Assembly: GCF_040581485.1 (NCBI RefSeq)
Contig: NC_090128.1
Span: 9,052,001-9,116,000 of the forward strand
Direction: 5' to 3'
Length of the DNA: 64,000 bases
Source: Linepithema humile
Lineage: Eukaryota > Arthropoda > Insecta > Hymenoptera > Formicidae
Position 1 is the stretch's first letter, and each line of letters starts with the position of its first letter. Below, piece by piece: positions 47,509 through 58,199 of this stretch. The position numbers were made by a program, and so were the translations under genes. The notes under the pieces were generated by a model. The model was given only the letters and a program-made list of their open reading frames with translations, was not told the origin of the DNA and searched no databases.

Positions 47509-50500
47509 TTTTCGCGATACCGCCACGATTAAAACAAAAGGGGCGGACGTTGTTACACCGGAGACGGGCAGAACGGATCGTTTAGTTGGCCAAACCAGAT
47601 GGTCGCTATTCGCTCGGGAATTAAACAAAAGTTACGATTTCGCTCGCAGATTACGGTAGGTTATTATTCGCGGGCGTAAAGGAGCGCCCGATGCGCCTGT
47701 CCGCTCGCTCGCGGCCATTTCCATCCCGCGAATCTGAAATATGGCGCGTTGTACACACCCGAAAGTAGGTTGTGTATTGTCAGATTTAAATCGTGTTGCG
47801 CGATAACCTACATGGGCCCGTTTAGACGGCCGCTCTCGGTGGACAGGCATACCGCGTAGTTACGGGAACAATGGACGGTTAAACGAGGACGTAAACACAG
47901 GCTTTTCGAAGAGATCGAACGCCGGTCTCGATCGAGCCGGTCTCCGATAAGAGATTTTTCGACCGAGATAAAGAAGTCGGTGCAATAACCGTCATTTCTT
48001 CTTTCGCACCTCTCGCACTTTTCGCCGTTGTGTCATATTCGTGTACAATTTTCCAGGATAATGCAATTTTATAACAAATATTACAAATTATAAATTATTC
48101 ATTATTCTATATAAACTTTGTCGAACAAAATATGCAAATACATATTTAACATTATAATTTTCCGTTTCATAAATATTATATTTTCTCATATTATCTTTAT
48201 TATCTTTATGGCAAAATTGTAAGTCGCCGAAAGGCGGCGAAATCGAATGTAGTCCAGAGCTGCGAACGCCCTAAATTCACTCCTATCCGCGATTCTAGTT
48301 CGACAGCTGAAGGGGGGGAATCGATCCGCCTGATGTGTTCGTTAACCAGATTTAAATCGGGTCCCCCGATAATTCGCGTCAGACAGGTCTGGCCGGGGCT
48401 GCAAGGGCCTGGCGCGCGAGTCGGGGAACAATGGGAAGGGCTGAATGAGCGCATGAACGCCTCCGCTGATTTTCTGATCAGGTTCTGGGGGGGAAAAAGA
48501 GGAAGAGGAGGTTCTTGACTTTCGTCCGGCGGCGCGGTAGACTGCGTCTGGAGGCTGGTCGCGATCTAAATACCGCGTAGATACAATCGCGAATCCCATG
48601 AAGATTCTACGCGTGTATACACGCCGCTTCGCTCTCGTCGACGACTGCTAATCGACGACATCAAGTAGAATCAGATTATGCTCGAATGGCCGATACAACT
48701 TTGTTTTAATACCCGGGGAGCGTTAGTCGTCGTTTACGGCGTTTCTTTTACGGGTGTTTTATCAGATGTATTTTATCGGAGGCCACGGCTTAGGACCTTT
48801 GCGGTCCTGCGTAGAAGCGGGGACTAACGGAATGACCGGTTACTTCTTGACCCGTCGCGGCCACTTCGCCGCCTCGACTTCTCACCGTATTCAAAGGGTT
48901 GGGCGTCCAACGGGTCAACGACGGTTTCGACGCCCGAAGTCCGGGCAAGCTGCAAAAAGCGTGCCGAGTCCGATGACTCGACGCGCAAGGAGCTTGTTTC
49001 TCCCGTTAGCGCGCCGCGCACGGTTTACTACCGCGCCGTTCTATTTACGTCGGTATGCAACATCGCGCCGCTACGCCTACGGTGCAACATTGTGCCTCGC
49101 TCGCTTCAAAAGAAAGCAAAAAAAAACACAAAAAAACATACCGGATATAATCGAGACGTAATCGCCGAGTCAAGAATAAAAGCAGGAAGTGCTTCATTCC
49201 TATGTAAATTCGAAGACGGCGCCGTTGTGGCACACACCTCCCAGACTTCCTTTCACCGCGTAGACAATGTGATGCGGTAGCTGGGTGGCTCCTGCCGCGG
49301 CATATGTTCGCGATTAAATATTAGATCCGAGAAACGGGCTCTCCACTCCGGTGTCTTCCTCCTCTCGCAACTCGGTCGAGCCAACGACCAGGAAGAGGAG
49401 GCGCGGCCGCGCGCGGGCGTTTGCTAGGAGAAAAAAATCTCGCACCCGGCAATGACCGTTTCTCCCCCGAGGATGAATATGATCGGCGACGGCGATCGCC
49501 TTGTGGGTGACTTTCTCGAGGCTTTCTCGATACCGATCTAACGGCGGGAAAAGATTACGGAGGAAAGTATCCGGCGCTTAAGGTCACTAAGGAAGACGGA
49601 GAACACGCGTGCCGTGCACGCGTGCAATCGCGAAATCAGTCGCCTCCCCTTGAACGGTGAACGGTGACTTTCACGAGGAGACTCGAAAGCTCGGCGCTAC
49701 GCGTGGTTTGCGAATATACAGAGCGGCCCGGAACAATCGCCGTTTTTTTGTGCAGTTTGACCGATTTTACGTTTCCCTTAATTTATGGACGAAAGGAGTG
49801 GCGAAAGTCTCGAGATATTCTGTAAAGGTCAGATTTTATAAATGTCAATCATTATTTGACAATGAATATCAAAGTGTTTTAGCGGTGATAAAATGTTGTT
49901 CTTTGTGCAATTTAACTCGATTCTTTTTTTTTTTTTTTGTTTGCGGAAATTCAACTCAAGGCTTAATTGTTAAAATACTTAATGCTTCTTCAAACAAAAA
50001 AACATCGACTCTGTCCTAAAATCTGTGGATAAAAGGACATCCGACGGTTTCAGCACACCCTATAGAAGTATCAAGTTTCTTATTTATCCTTCATTTGCCA
50101 GGACAGACTGTCGCAACCACTTCGGCGAAGCGTCCGTTTACCGTGTTTAAATATTTACGAAGCTCTCGTACGACGGAATAATAATTAAGACGTCGCGGCG
50201 GTATCTTGGAGAATGATATATAAACGTAATGATATGTAGAAAAAACATCGCGACTGCTTAACGACGTAGCGATGCAAAGATTAATCGTCGTGTATGACAC
50301 GCCGACTCTCTCGCAGACAGTTCGATAAATTTTGTAAGACTTTCGGCTAGAAACGCTATTATTTATATTCACGGATCCACGATGTTCTACGACAGAATTA
50401 TTCACGTCGCCATACACTTCGCCTTAACAATTAATATTAAGCAATGTTCACTCGACATATTTATTGTTCGGGGACTGCTTTGTGTGCGTCACGTACGACT

Positions 50501-51931
50501 GTTTCAGTCACTCCTGTCGAATGTTGCGAGTCTCTTTAGAGTCGTAAAGTGAAAATTTACAACTGCGGTTTACATTTAAACGACAAGCCGCGGCTTTCCG
50601 CGTGCATATTACGGCAGAGCTCTGTAATGAGACAAGGAGAATTTCGCGGCGGGGGCGGGTGAACGTCTTTTGTGTTTTATCACGTTTTCCTGGTTCATCG
50701 TTTTGCCGCGTTCAGCGATAATGCATGATTTCGCGGCACGTGTTACATTCCGGCGAAGGTCATCAAACTCGGCGACACGTCGCCGAGTGATAGCGAGTCG
50801 ATATGATCGTTTAATGTCGCACGGGCCGCTAAAACGTAGTATCTTTTACGCAGTCGTTAATCCGGCGTTTCTCCGAAATCTTCAATTAACTTGAACGATT
50901 CAAAAGATGCATTTGGTTAGCGAAATCAAGTAGCAATCTCGTCAGTCAGAAATAACGTTAAATATACAAATATATTTTTTGTCGCGACACCGCTTATTTT
51001 CATTTTTATGTCTTATTTATATCTATTCGCAGGCTGCTTATGCTTTAGCGCTTAAAGTTCAGTCTATAAGTTTGATAATTGGAAAGGCGCCGTCTTTTTT
51101 AAAAGTACGTCAAGTCGCAGGATGTTAATCGCCGTTGTGATAGCGGTAGATCTACCTTCGCGGGAGGAAGTCACGTTGGCAAGTCCGCGATAAGAGCCGC
51201 GCGCCGTAAGCGGCAGCCGCGTTATAATAGAAAGCACACAGCGGCCACCGTGTAATGGAGCATAAAGCTGGCTTACGTGCGCGATTTGTGCGAAACTCGA
51301 TAGGAGGCGGTTCGCACGATCCACGAAACTGGATCGGATGTGTATCGAGGCGCGAGGAAACAACGGCGACGGCGGTGGCTGGCCGTTCGCCGGTCGCACG
51401 GAAAGGGGCAAGAAAGAGACGATCTTATCGGAACCAGCCGATACGGATCGCGAATCCGTATTGATCGACGGATAATTGGATCGTTGCCGCTCGCGGATGA
51501 CCAATCACCGGCCGGCGAAAGTGGATGAATCGGCAAACATCGGCTTCCTTTGAGCGCGGTTTCGCCGTGTTACTTTGCAAAGAGAAACAAGCCCCGGCGA
51601 CTCGCGCGATCGCAACACCGGCGTCGATCGAAATTATCTGACGGATTTATCAACGCGATTTGAGATTTTACTCTCCAAGTATTACTCGGTAATACTGTCG
51701 TAAATTCGTAAACTTTAAACGTCGACGCGTATCGCCGCTCATGCATAGCTAACTATTTTAGTGTGACATAAAATTTTATACCTCTCTCTTTATTTAACCG
51801 TAAAAAAAAAGAGATACCGCGATGAGATAAATGTATTTTGCATTAAGTACTTTCGTAAATTTTCTTTATTCGTCAAAATTAGGAAGATGCGTATTATCAT
51901 ATCTTTCCATCTACATAACGCGTGTATAATG

Positions 51932-52030
51932 TATACTTAATTAGTCAAAAGCTTACTTAATCTTTGAATCGCCGAATAAATTTAATATACTTAATTAGCT
52001 AGGGTCTTTATTTAATCTGCAGTGCTGAAT
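51932..52030 (+). repeat. Diverged tandem duplication, period ~54 bp
   Basis: TATACTTAATTAG at 51,932 and again at 51,986, each followed by CTTANTTAATCT-like and GAAT-ending sequence. Two partly matching copies in AT-rich DNA. Confidence 0.6.
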
Positions 52031-52492
52031 GATGTCGTAACTACATCTCGCCGGTAGAAATAACTCCCACTTTTCTTAATTTGTCTTTTATCGACGGCCT
52101 TAGGATCCTGTATGTACTTTGGGCCGTGGCCTATCTCGACTCCCACTCGTGGTTCTTAATTACGAGGCGCACGGTAAACATCGATCGACTCATCCTGTAT
52201 CCGAAAGCTGCGGCAAGCACGGTCATCCCCAATATCTTAATTCACTTCCGTCGATTGGATCAAGCGCGGGTCCTCTCGGGTTCCCGAGACGACCATCAAA
52301 GAACCGGCGGGCGGCCCGCACGAAACTCCCGCCGTTTCTTCCCCTCCTTCTCTCCTTCACCCTGCTTGCTCTTTCGGTGCCCGTTAATCGGTGACGCATG
52401 GGTTCCGCAGTTTGGAATTCAGTATGATTCACGGAATCATCCCCCGCATATGACTGTGCTTTTCGAGGTATAGTTTGATGATCGCACGATAA

Positions 52493-52525
52493 CACTCACC
52501 TGTTTAATTAAAAGCAAACCGAATC
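52493..52525 (-). promoter_or_regulatory. Minus-strand CAG|GTGAGTG site: recursive splice site or exon end
   Basis: On the - strand the bases read TTTGCTTTTAATTAAACAG and then GTGAGTGTT, with the junction between 52,500 and 52,499. A fairly pyrimidine-rich acceptor joined head-on to a consensus donor is the form of a recursive (ratchet) splice site in long insect introns. It could equally be the 3' end of an ordinary exon, but the bases before it are a GA microsatellite rather than coding-like sequence. Confidence 0.25.
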
Positions 52526-52560
52526 TCTCTTTTTTTCTCGATCTATTTGTCTTTGTGCTT

Positions 52561-52563
52561 TCT

Positions 52564-52610
<47 letters not shown>
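52561..52610 (+). repeat. (TC)n microsatellite
   Basis: About 20 TC units with TTTT and TTT interruptions. Confidence 0.95.
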
Positions 52611-52629
52611 CGTACCACCATCCGTGAAA

Positions 52630-53042
52630 GAAGATAAAAAACTCGAAATATATATTTAGTTATAAAATTAACACATATTTGATCGCTCAAAATCGTCGCT
52701 GTTAAAAATGATTCAAAAGCAATTCTTCTTTTACTTTGTTAAGCTTTGCGTAAATTTTATCATGGATGTGAAATTGCACGAGTGAGGAAAATGCGAATGG
52801 ACTACTCTGCGGTCGACCCAATTTTAATATCAAGGTTGGAATCCAACGGCATCACTGATTTAGTATGTTGACGTTAGCGAGTGAACACACGGACTGAGCG
52901 TATCGTTAGATAACATAGCATTAAGCGCGGACGCATGCAAACGCTGGCTAAATCTATTGTACGCTGGCTATCGTTTTTTTCGCGGCATTGTGATGAACCT
53001 TTGTTTTGCCGTTCTTCCGGCCGTTCGCAAACACAACTCTGT

Positions 53043-53074
<32 letters not shown>

Positions 53075-53770
53075 TCCGCGAATCAACGAGGCTTCTCGGA
53101 AAATCCAAAGCTTGGACGAATTGCTGAGGAAGGCAATTTTCTGCGCACGATACTCGCGTTTGGCGACGACGCGTCTATTCCGCTCGCGTTAACCGAAGCC
53201 ATTCGCCGCGATATTCTTAATTAATTTGCTGTTTCAATTCGCACACGCAAAGAATTACTCTGTGGATTTAGCTCATAATTGGTGCGGCACGGAGTATAAT
53301 TAATGTATACGCGAATATAATTGTGCATATGGTAAGCTGTACTTAACTCTTATCTGGTCCTTATCGCGCTACATAATTGCTTTTAGCTAAATTAAACTTT
53401 GCTACATGAAATTAAATATAAAATATGCCGTATATTTCTTTGTGCATGACTTATATCAACATATTATCCTATTTCTGAGTAAGAGAATAACGTCGCATTA
53501 TATTCAAAATTATTTATTTATTCGTGTATTTAGAAAGCGACATCTCTTCGAAGAATTAACTTCACATCCTTGATTCTTAGCTCTCATTTTTTTTATTCCT
53601 TCTTATTTATGCAGCGTGTACAGCTCTTCCACTATAACAATTATTTATGTCAAGTCTCGAAAGCGATGGATTTCTCATTTTCGATCGAGACACATGTCTT
53701 CATTTAACGCGCCACAAAACTGGTTGAACGCGACTCTCGCGACCGGTAATAGTAAGTTTAGGTCCATGTA
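52630..53770. other. No recognised gene; AT-rich apart from 52.93-53.22 kb
   Basis: Contains the GT microsatellite at 53.05 kb and otherwise featureless AT-rich DNA. A GTAAGTTTA donor-like site at 53,752 has no clear exon before it. Confidence 0.6.
53041..53074 (+). repeat. (GT)n microsatellite
   Basis: GTGTGTGTTT followed by about 12 GT units. The GTTT interruption recurs at the same place in the array at 58.40 kb. Confidence 0.95.
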
Positions 53771-53779
53771 AAGCTAGGT

Positions 53780-54025
53780 ATGTCTAAGCCGCGCGAAGAA
53801 GAAGAAGACGAAGAAGAAGAAGAAAGAGCCTCTCTGACCGATCGGTGCACCTTGCATCCGGATACTCGGGCGCAGGTGCATCCTCCTCCGGCGTTCACTC
53901 GCTCGCCCGTATCTCCGCGAAGCGGCGACGACCGGCAGAGTTCAGACCGTGGCGAACTCGAGGTCAGTTTACACTTACGTACGTGTGCATCGGTCCGGCC
54001 TGGCTGCAGTTCGATGCAGATATAG
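53780..54025 (+). CDS. Coding-like 81-codon frame with an acidic N-terminus, unknown protein
   Basis: ATG at 53,780 opens a frame starting MSKPREEEEDEEEEERASLT and ending in TAG at 54,025. A Glu run made by GAA repeats is followed by a Ser/Pro/Arg-rich stretch. A weak donor-like GAG|GTCAGT lies near 53,962. However, the ATG itself lies in CTAG|GTATGT, which looks like a donor, and the Glu run is a microsatellite. Probably chance, possibly a first exon. Confidence 0.13.
   Translation: MSKPREEEEDEEEEERASLTDRCTLHPDTRAQVHPPPAFTRSPVSPRSGDDRQSSDRGELEVSLHLRTCASVRPGCSSMQI
53796..53825 (+). repeat. (GAA)n trinucleotide repeat
   Basis: About nine GAA units with one GAC. Confidence 0.9.
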
Positions 54026-54059
54026 AGGCGGCCTGATCTTGAGGTGATGCATACCGAGA

Positions 54060-55014
54060 AAAACGGAGAAGGAGCAAAGAGCGGATTCTCAGGAGCGAGA
54101 AAGCGAGTTACTGGGCGAGCGAGAGAAAGAGAGAGAGAGAGAGAGGGAAGGGAGGAGAAAGAAGAGCGTAAAGAGAGAACGCGCGTTGCAGGATGCTAAA
54201 GAAGGCTAGCCCGAGCTAGCGACCTTCTAAGGCCGCGTCGAGCAAATGCTCGCCACTCTCCTCACCTTTTTCCACTCACTTCTGCCTCTATCTGCGATCT
54301 ATCTAGCCCCCTCCCCCCTCCGTCCCCGGCGTCGTCGCCGTTCCAATCTCCTCGCGGCGCGAATACTTGTCGGCGATGAAAGGTATCGTCGCGCTTCTGC
54401 GCGAAGTCTTCTACAAAAGACGAAGAGAAAGAAAGCAAGAGGGAGAGAAAGAGAGAGAGAAAGAGAGAAAAGGAGAGCTGCATCTTCTGCGATGGTTTTT
54501 CGCGAGCAGGCGAGCGAGCTCAAAGAGGTGCTCTCGATCGTTCTCGAGATGGATCTTCGCTTAAGGTGCACCACTCGTCAGCGGCGCGCGAGGCGTGCGC
54601 GTTTATGGCCTTTCGCTGCTCTTTTTTACGAGTGACACCGGAGATGGCGAGTGATTCTATATTTAGCCGACGATGATTCGACGAATTCCACGGCGACACG
54701 CGCGCGCGAACGAGTGCGTACATCTCGTTCCGCCGATGACGGGATAAGCGAGGGACGTTCGCGAAGGACGCAGGACGCCGCGCGTGGACACGCCTCGTCG
54801 AGAGCTCACGGCACTCGGTTTCTCTTCCTGCGGCCTGCGGAAAGTAAAAGTGAGCGAGCGCGAGAACGCCGCAGCGTATACGCTTAATCGGAATTTACGC
54901 GCCTGTTATCGGCGCGCTATTGCACCAAGCCGCGGGGGGGTTCGCATATAGGAAACGCGCATTCTAGAAATGATTGTTTAATAATATTCCGTTACGTTCG
55001 TTCGGACGTACAAG
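54060..55014 (+). other. GC- and GA-rich stretch ending at a strong donor (CAAG|GTGAGC)
   Basis: GA tracts at 54,118-54,149 and 54,418-54,475 and CpG-dense DNA lead to GTACAAG|GTGAGCC, with the GT at 55,015. All frames have stops within about 60 bases of the donor, so a first non-coding exon is the only sensible exon reading. The 5' limit is not defined and no core promoter is clear. Confidence 0.17.
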
Positions 55015-55019
55015 GTGAG

Positions 55020-55590
55020 CCGGTGTGAAAGGTGATTGCAACGCGGATGCATTTTTTCTTCCGCTCGTTTCCAGCGATACCACTCGCGTTTCTTGCCGAT
55101 AACACGAGCGAAATTCCAGATTCTTGCCGCGCGCGGCTATTCGCCGCCTTCCGTCGGCATAGAGCGCACATTTGGATTCAAGGTCTTTGGAGATCGAGAT
55201 TTTAATTGCCTCAGTTCTGTTCCAAGGTTATCGCACTTTTTTTCAAAACCCTTCACTCGAATCGGTCTAATATAAATTGAATAGAGCATAATTTTAAGTA
55301 TCTAAGCTCGAAGTCTTCGATAAATTGATCTTCAGAGTCGGGTTTTACTTACGTCGCTTTAGTATTAATGAAACTTTGATGAAACTCTAATTTAATTAAA
55401 TTTATTTAATATATTTAATCAATTTAAATAATTAATTGGTAGCTATGAAAATACGGGGTTGAAATAAAGTCGCGAGTATTGTCGATTTTTCACTTTCACT
55501 GACGTCGACATAGGAACCGAATGCCACACACATTTCACCGGGAGATACGTTCTATTCTCACGGCGATGACCGGTGACTTAGGTGACCTAA
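55020..55590. other. No recognised gene
   Basis: GC-mixed DNA, then an AT-rich block at 55,260-55,500. Nothing stands out before the repeat family that begins at 55.59 kb. Confidence 0.6.
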
Positions 55591-55591
55591 C

Positions 55592-57100
55592 TGGTTTATT
55601 ATCGTCGATTATTGGTCGATGTATCAGCAGCGACGGCGATGCGCGCGTCTACCGCTTTGTATAACCGTCGAAAGGGACGCTTTTCAGACAACGGTTGAGA
55701 CACGAAGACCTCGTCTCGGTCGCCACGGCTCTATGCGCGGATTTATGCCACTCATCACGATGACCAGAAGAAACGCGGAACGCGGTGACCCGGCAACTTT
55801 ATTACTATTATTATCCGGCGATGCATCAAACGGCGACGAACGTCTCGACTTTGCACGGCCGAGGGAAAACTGCGTGTTGAACTTTGCGCCGCCAAGTTAA
55901 TTTCTCGCACGATTTCTCTGTGGAAGCACTTCACACGCGCTAAAACTTGCTATCGACAGCTTCGTTATTCTTAAACGGCCTCCGCTAATGTCGGTTAATT
56001 TAAACTTAATTAAATTACGGTCTTAAATTTGTGAAAATGCAGATCGAACTATAAAGTTTAACTAACGTTGGCGAAACTGGCCGTGAGGATCCTCGATACT
56101 TACGTCAGCTACATTGAGAATCACGCGATTTCGAAAGGAAAAATACCTTTCGTCAAATCAATCACCGTGATAATTGATACAGTTCTCAGAATCGTAACGC
56201 TACTGTTATGTGCGCCGACATATTAGAGAAATCGCCGATAAAACGTCGGAATTTAATGCCAGATTTATCCGAGAAACCATTTAGGCGTCTTAAACTCGTG
56301 GAAGATTCTAAAGAGCTTTATCACTATCATTATCGATCGATCGATCAGTCGGGTATCGCATCCCGGCCTCGTTGCCTACTCCGAGCGAAAGGTCTCGCTT
56401 TTCGACGGCGCGCTTAATTTTCTGTAAAATTTACCTGGCGCCTCCATCTTGGCGGCGGACTCCGTCGAAAAGTCGGGGGAACCTAGCAATTTCCTTTACC
56501 ATCGCCATATATCAATGCGCGAAATTCGTGGAAACCGTGGATCTACATTGCACAAGATTGTGTGGACGTCCGCATGATCAAAGGGCGCCCGCGAAAGTAC
56601 GCTCGATCTCGTGATTCCGAAACCGATTCCGGTTCGTTCTCTCATTGGGAGAGCGCTCGCTAGGTACGGTCGGGGCAGTCTAGCGGCTTTATTACTATCA
56701 TCAACTATCAATATATAAATTGCTGGATATCGTGCATCCGTAATGGCCGGCGATGCTGGCGAGCGGGTTCGGCCGGGGGAGGCGTTTTCAGCCACTTTGT
56801 TCGGACAATCATGAACTCGGCACGGCGAACGTTTTTAACGACGTTATTACTATCATCACCGGATTAATAGCTCAATTGATGAACGCCACGATGAACCTCG
56901 CGCGTGCAATTTTTGACGAACCTTCGTCGGCGATTTTCACAGGAAAGCGGGATATAACGATAAGCTCCAACCGTTAATTGATAACTCGCGAATCCGATTA
57001 GCGTCTTGTCGCCGTGTTTTGCACGCGGGCGCAAAAGTCGCGGAGTTACGACGCCAAGTTTCGTCTCGGGAGTAGTGCGTTTAACGACTTCGCCGCTATT

Positions 57101-57156
<56 letters not shown>

Positions 57157-57562
57157 GAGAAGATGAAGACGACCCGCGTGTACCCGGCGATCAAAGGCCG
57201 AAGTCAAATGATTCGCGGAGACTCTCCCGTCCTTCCTCCTTCGCGTCCTCCGCGACGAGTATGCACCTTTAACGACTTCATTGCCATCATCATCCATCAA
57301 TGTGTGTGGCAATCGATGGCAGCCGCGCGTCTACCAACTGCCTTCGCCGATAAACAATCACTCACGACGACGTATTTAGCGATGCGTGACTAAGCTCTCG
57401 ATCGGGCCCGTGTAATGATTCATTATGTCGCGGCGGGAAAAGGATAATTTAGTGATTTTATTACGTTATCGATGTCGATTAATGGTCGCCCGGCCGTGAT
57501 AATTACTTTTTATCGCCATGATTCGATTTCATTGCGATTATTATCGCTCAATTCACGCGAGC
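55592..57562 (+). repeat. Degenerate interspersed repeat family (TTTATTACTATCATCA type)
   Basis: About ten related segments start near 55,592, 55,795, 56,313, 56,491, 56,685, 56,838, 57,081, 57,266, 57,451 and 57,506. The core is CTTTATTACTATCATCA then NCNATCAATG. Several have ACGAC before the core and a GCGCGTCTACC-like block 40-50 bases after it (exact at 55,643 and 57,325). Spacing is mostly 150-250 bases. It looks like an old satellite or tandem array eroded almost beyond recognition, or a series of related binding sites. Short frames here are not genes. Confidence 0.5.
57102..57157 (+). repeat. (GA)n microsatellite
   Basis: About 27 GA units with one AA interruption, lying inside one unit of the degenerate repeat family. 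Confidence 0.95.
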
Positions 57563-57569
57563 TACATTC

Positions 57570-58110
57570 CCTCTCATTTTGACTTATTTTGCCTGGTATT
57601 TCGGTGCGGCGATCGCGTCCACTTTGGCATGTTGTCGACGATATTTTGTACAGAAATTACATATAATAGCGCAATTTGGTATTACGCTTGTTTGAAAAAT
57701 ACATGGCTTATGAAAAATTGAATTTGCGATACACAGATTACCATATTAAGGAAAGTCTGCATCCTGCGTAGACTTTTTATTTCTACTTACAAAAAAAAAG
57801 GAAAAAAAATTCATCGCGTGATGATGCTGCATAATTTTTGCATATTTTTCCAAAATTATTTTCAAATTATTTTAATAATAATTTACATCGTGATTTTTAT
57901 CCTGAGACTACTACGTTAACGTGGTGAAACACGAGATCATGCAAATGATAATGTCAATATTACAATATTAACGATATAACATATCAAAATTTGTATATGA
58001 TCATCGTATATCTCATCTGGTTATTGGCGTAGGCGTTGGCTTATATTTCCCGATAAATCGACCAACAAAATAAATATTTCGCCGATTGACCGATCGTACT
58101 GGCTTAATTT
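57570..58110. other. No recognised gene; AT-rich
   Basis: AT-rich DNA with A and T runs (AAAAAAAAA at 57,791) and no useful frames. Confidence 0.6.
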
Positions 58111-58114
58111 GACT

Positions 58115-58189
58115 CTAGCTAGGAGCGACCAACTCCTCGACTGAGAGGATCCTCGCGTGTCCTGGCTGGCGAGGGCCGCTCCTACCTAG
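58115..58189 (+). ncRNA. Pre-miRNA-sized imperfect hairpin (candidate)
   Basis: The 5' arm at 58,115-58,149 pairs with the 3' arm at 58,160-58,189 around a 10-base loop (TCCTCGCGTG). The basal part, CTAGCTAGGAGCGACC against GGCCGCTCCTACCTAG, has only two mismatches. The upper part, CTCGACTGAGAGGA against TCCTGGCTGGCGAG, pairs at 10 of 14 positions. Length, stem and loop fit a metazoan pre-miRNA. An unclassified foldback or chance are the alternatives. The strand of any transcript is unknown. Confidence 0.3.
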
Positions 58190-58199
58190 ACAGCATTCT

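Larger units (their letters stand above)
46600..52480. other. No recognised gene
   Basis: The DNA is mixed in composition, AT-rich at 46,930-47,150, 48,050-48,210 and 51,650-52,070. Long frames at 48,754-49,161 (+, 135 codons) and 51,064-51,504 (-, 146 codons) have opposite-strand or same-strand rivals and no recognisable domain. A T15 run lies at 49,924-49,938. Confidence 0.55.

Noticed and set aside
58110..58130. Resemblance of the start of the 58.1-kb hairpin to miR-929
   Set aside because: Only about ten bases agree with what I remember of that miRNA and the opposite arm differs, so I do not name it.
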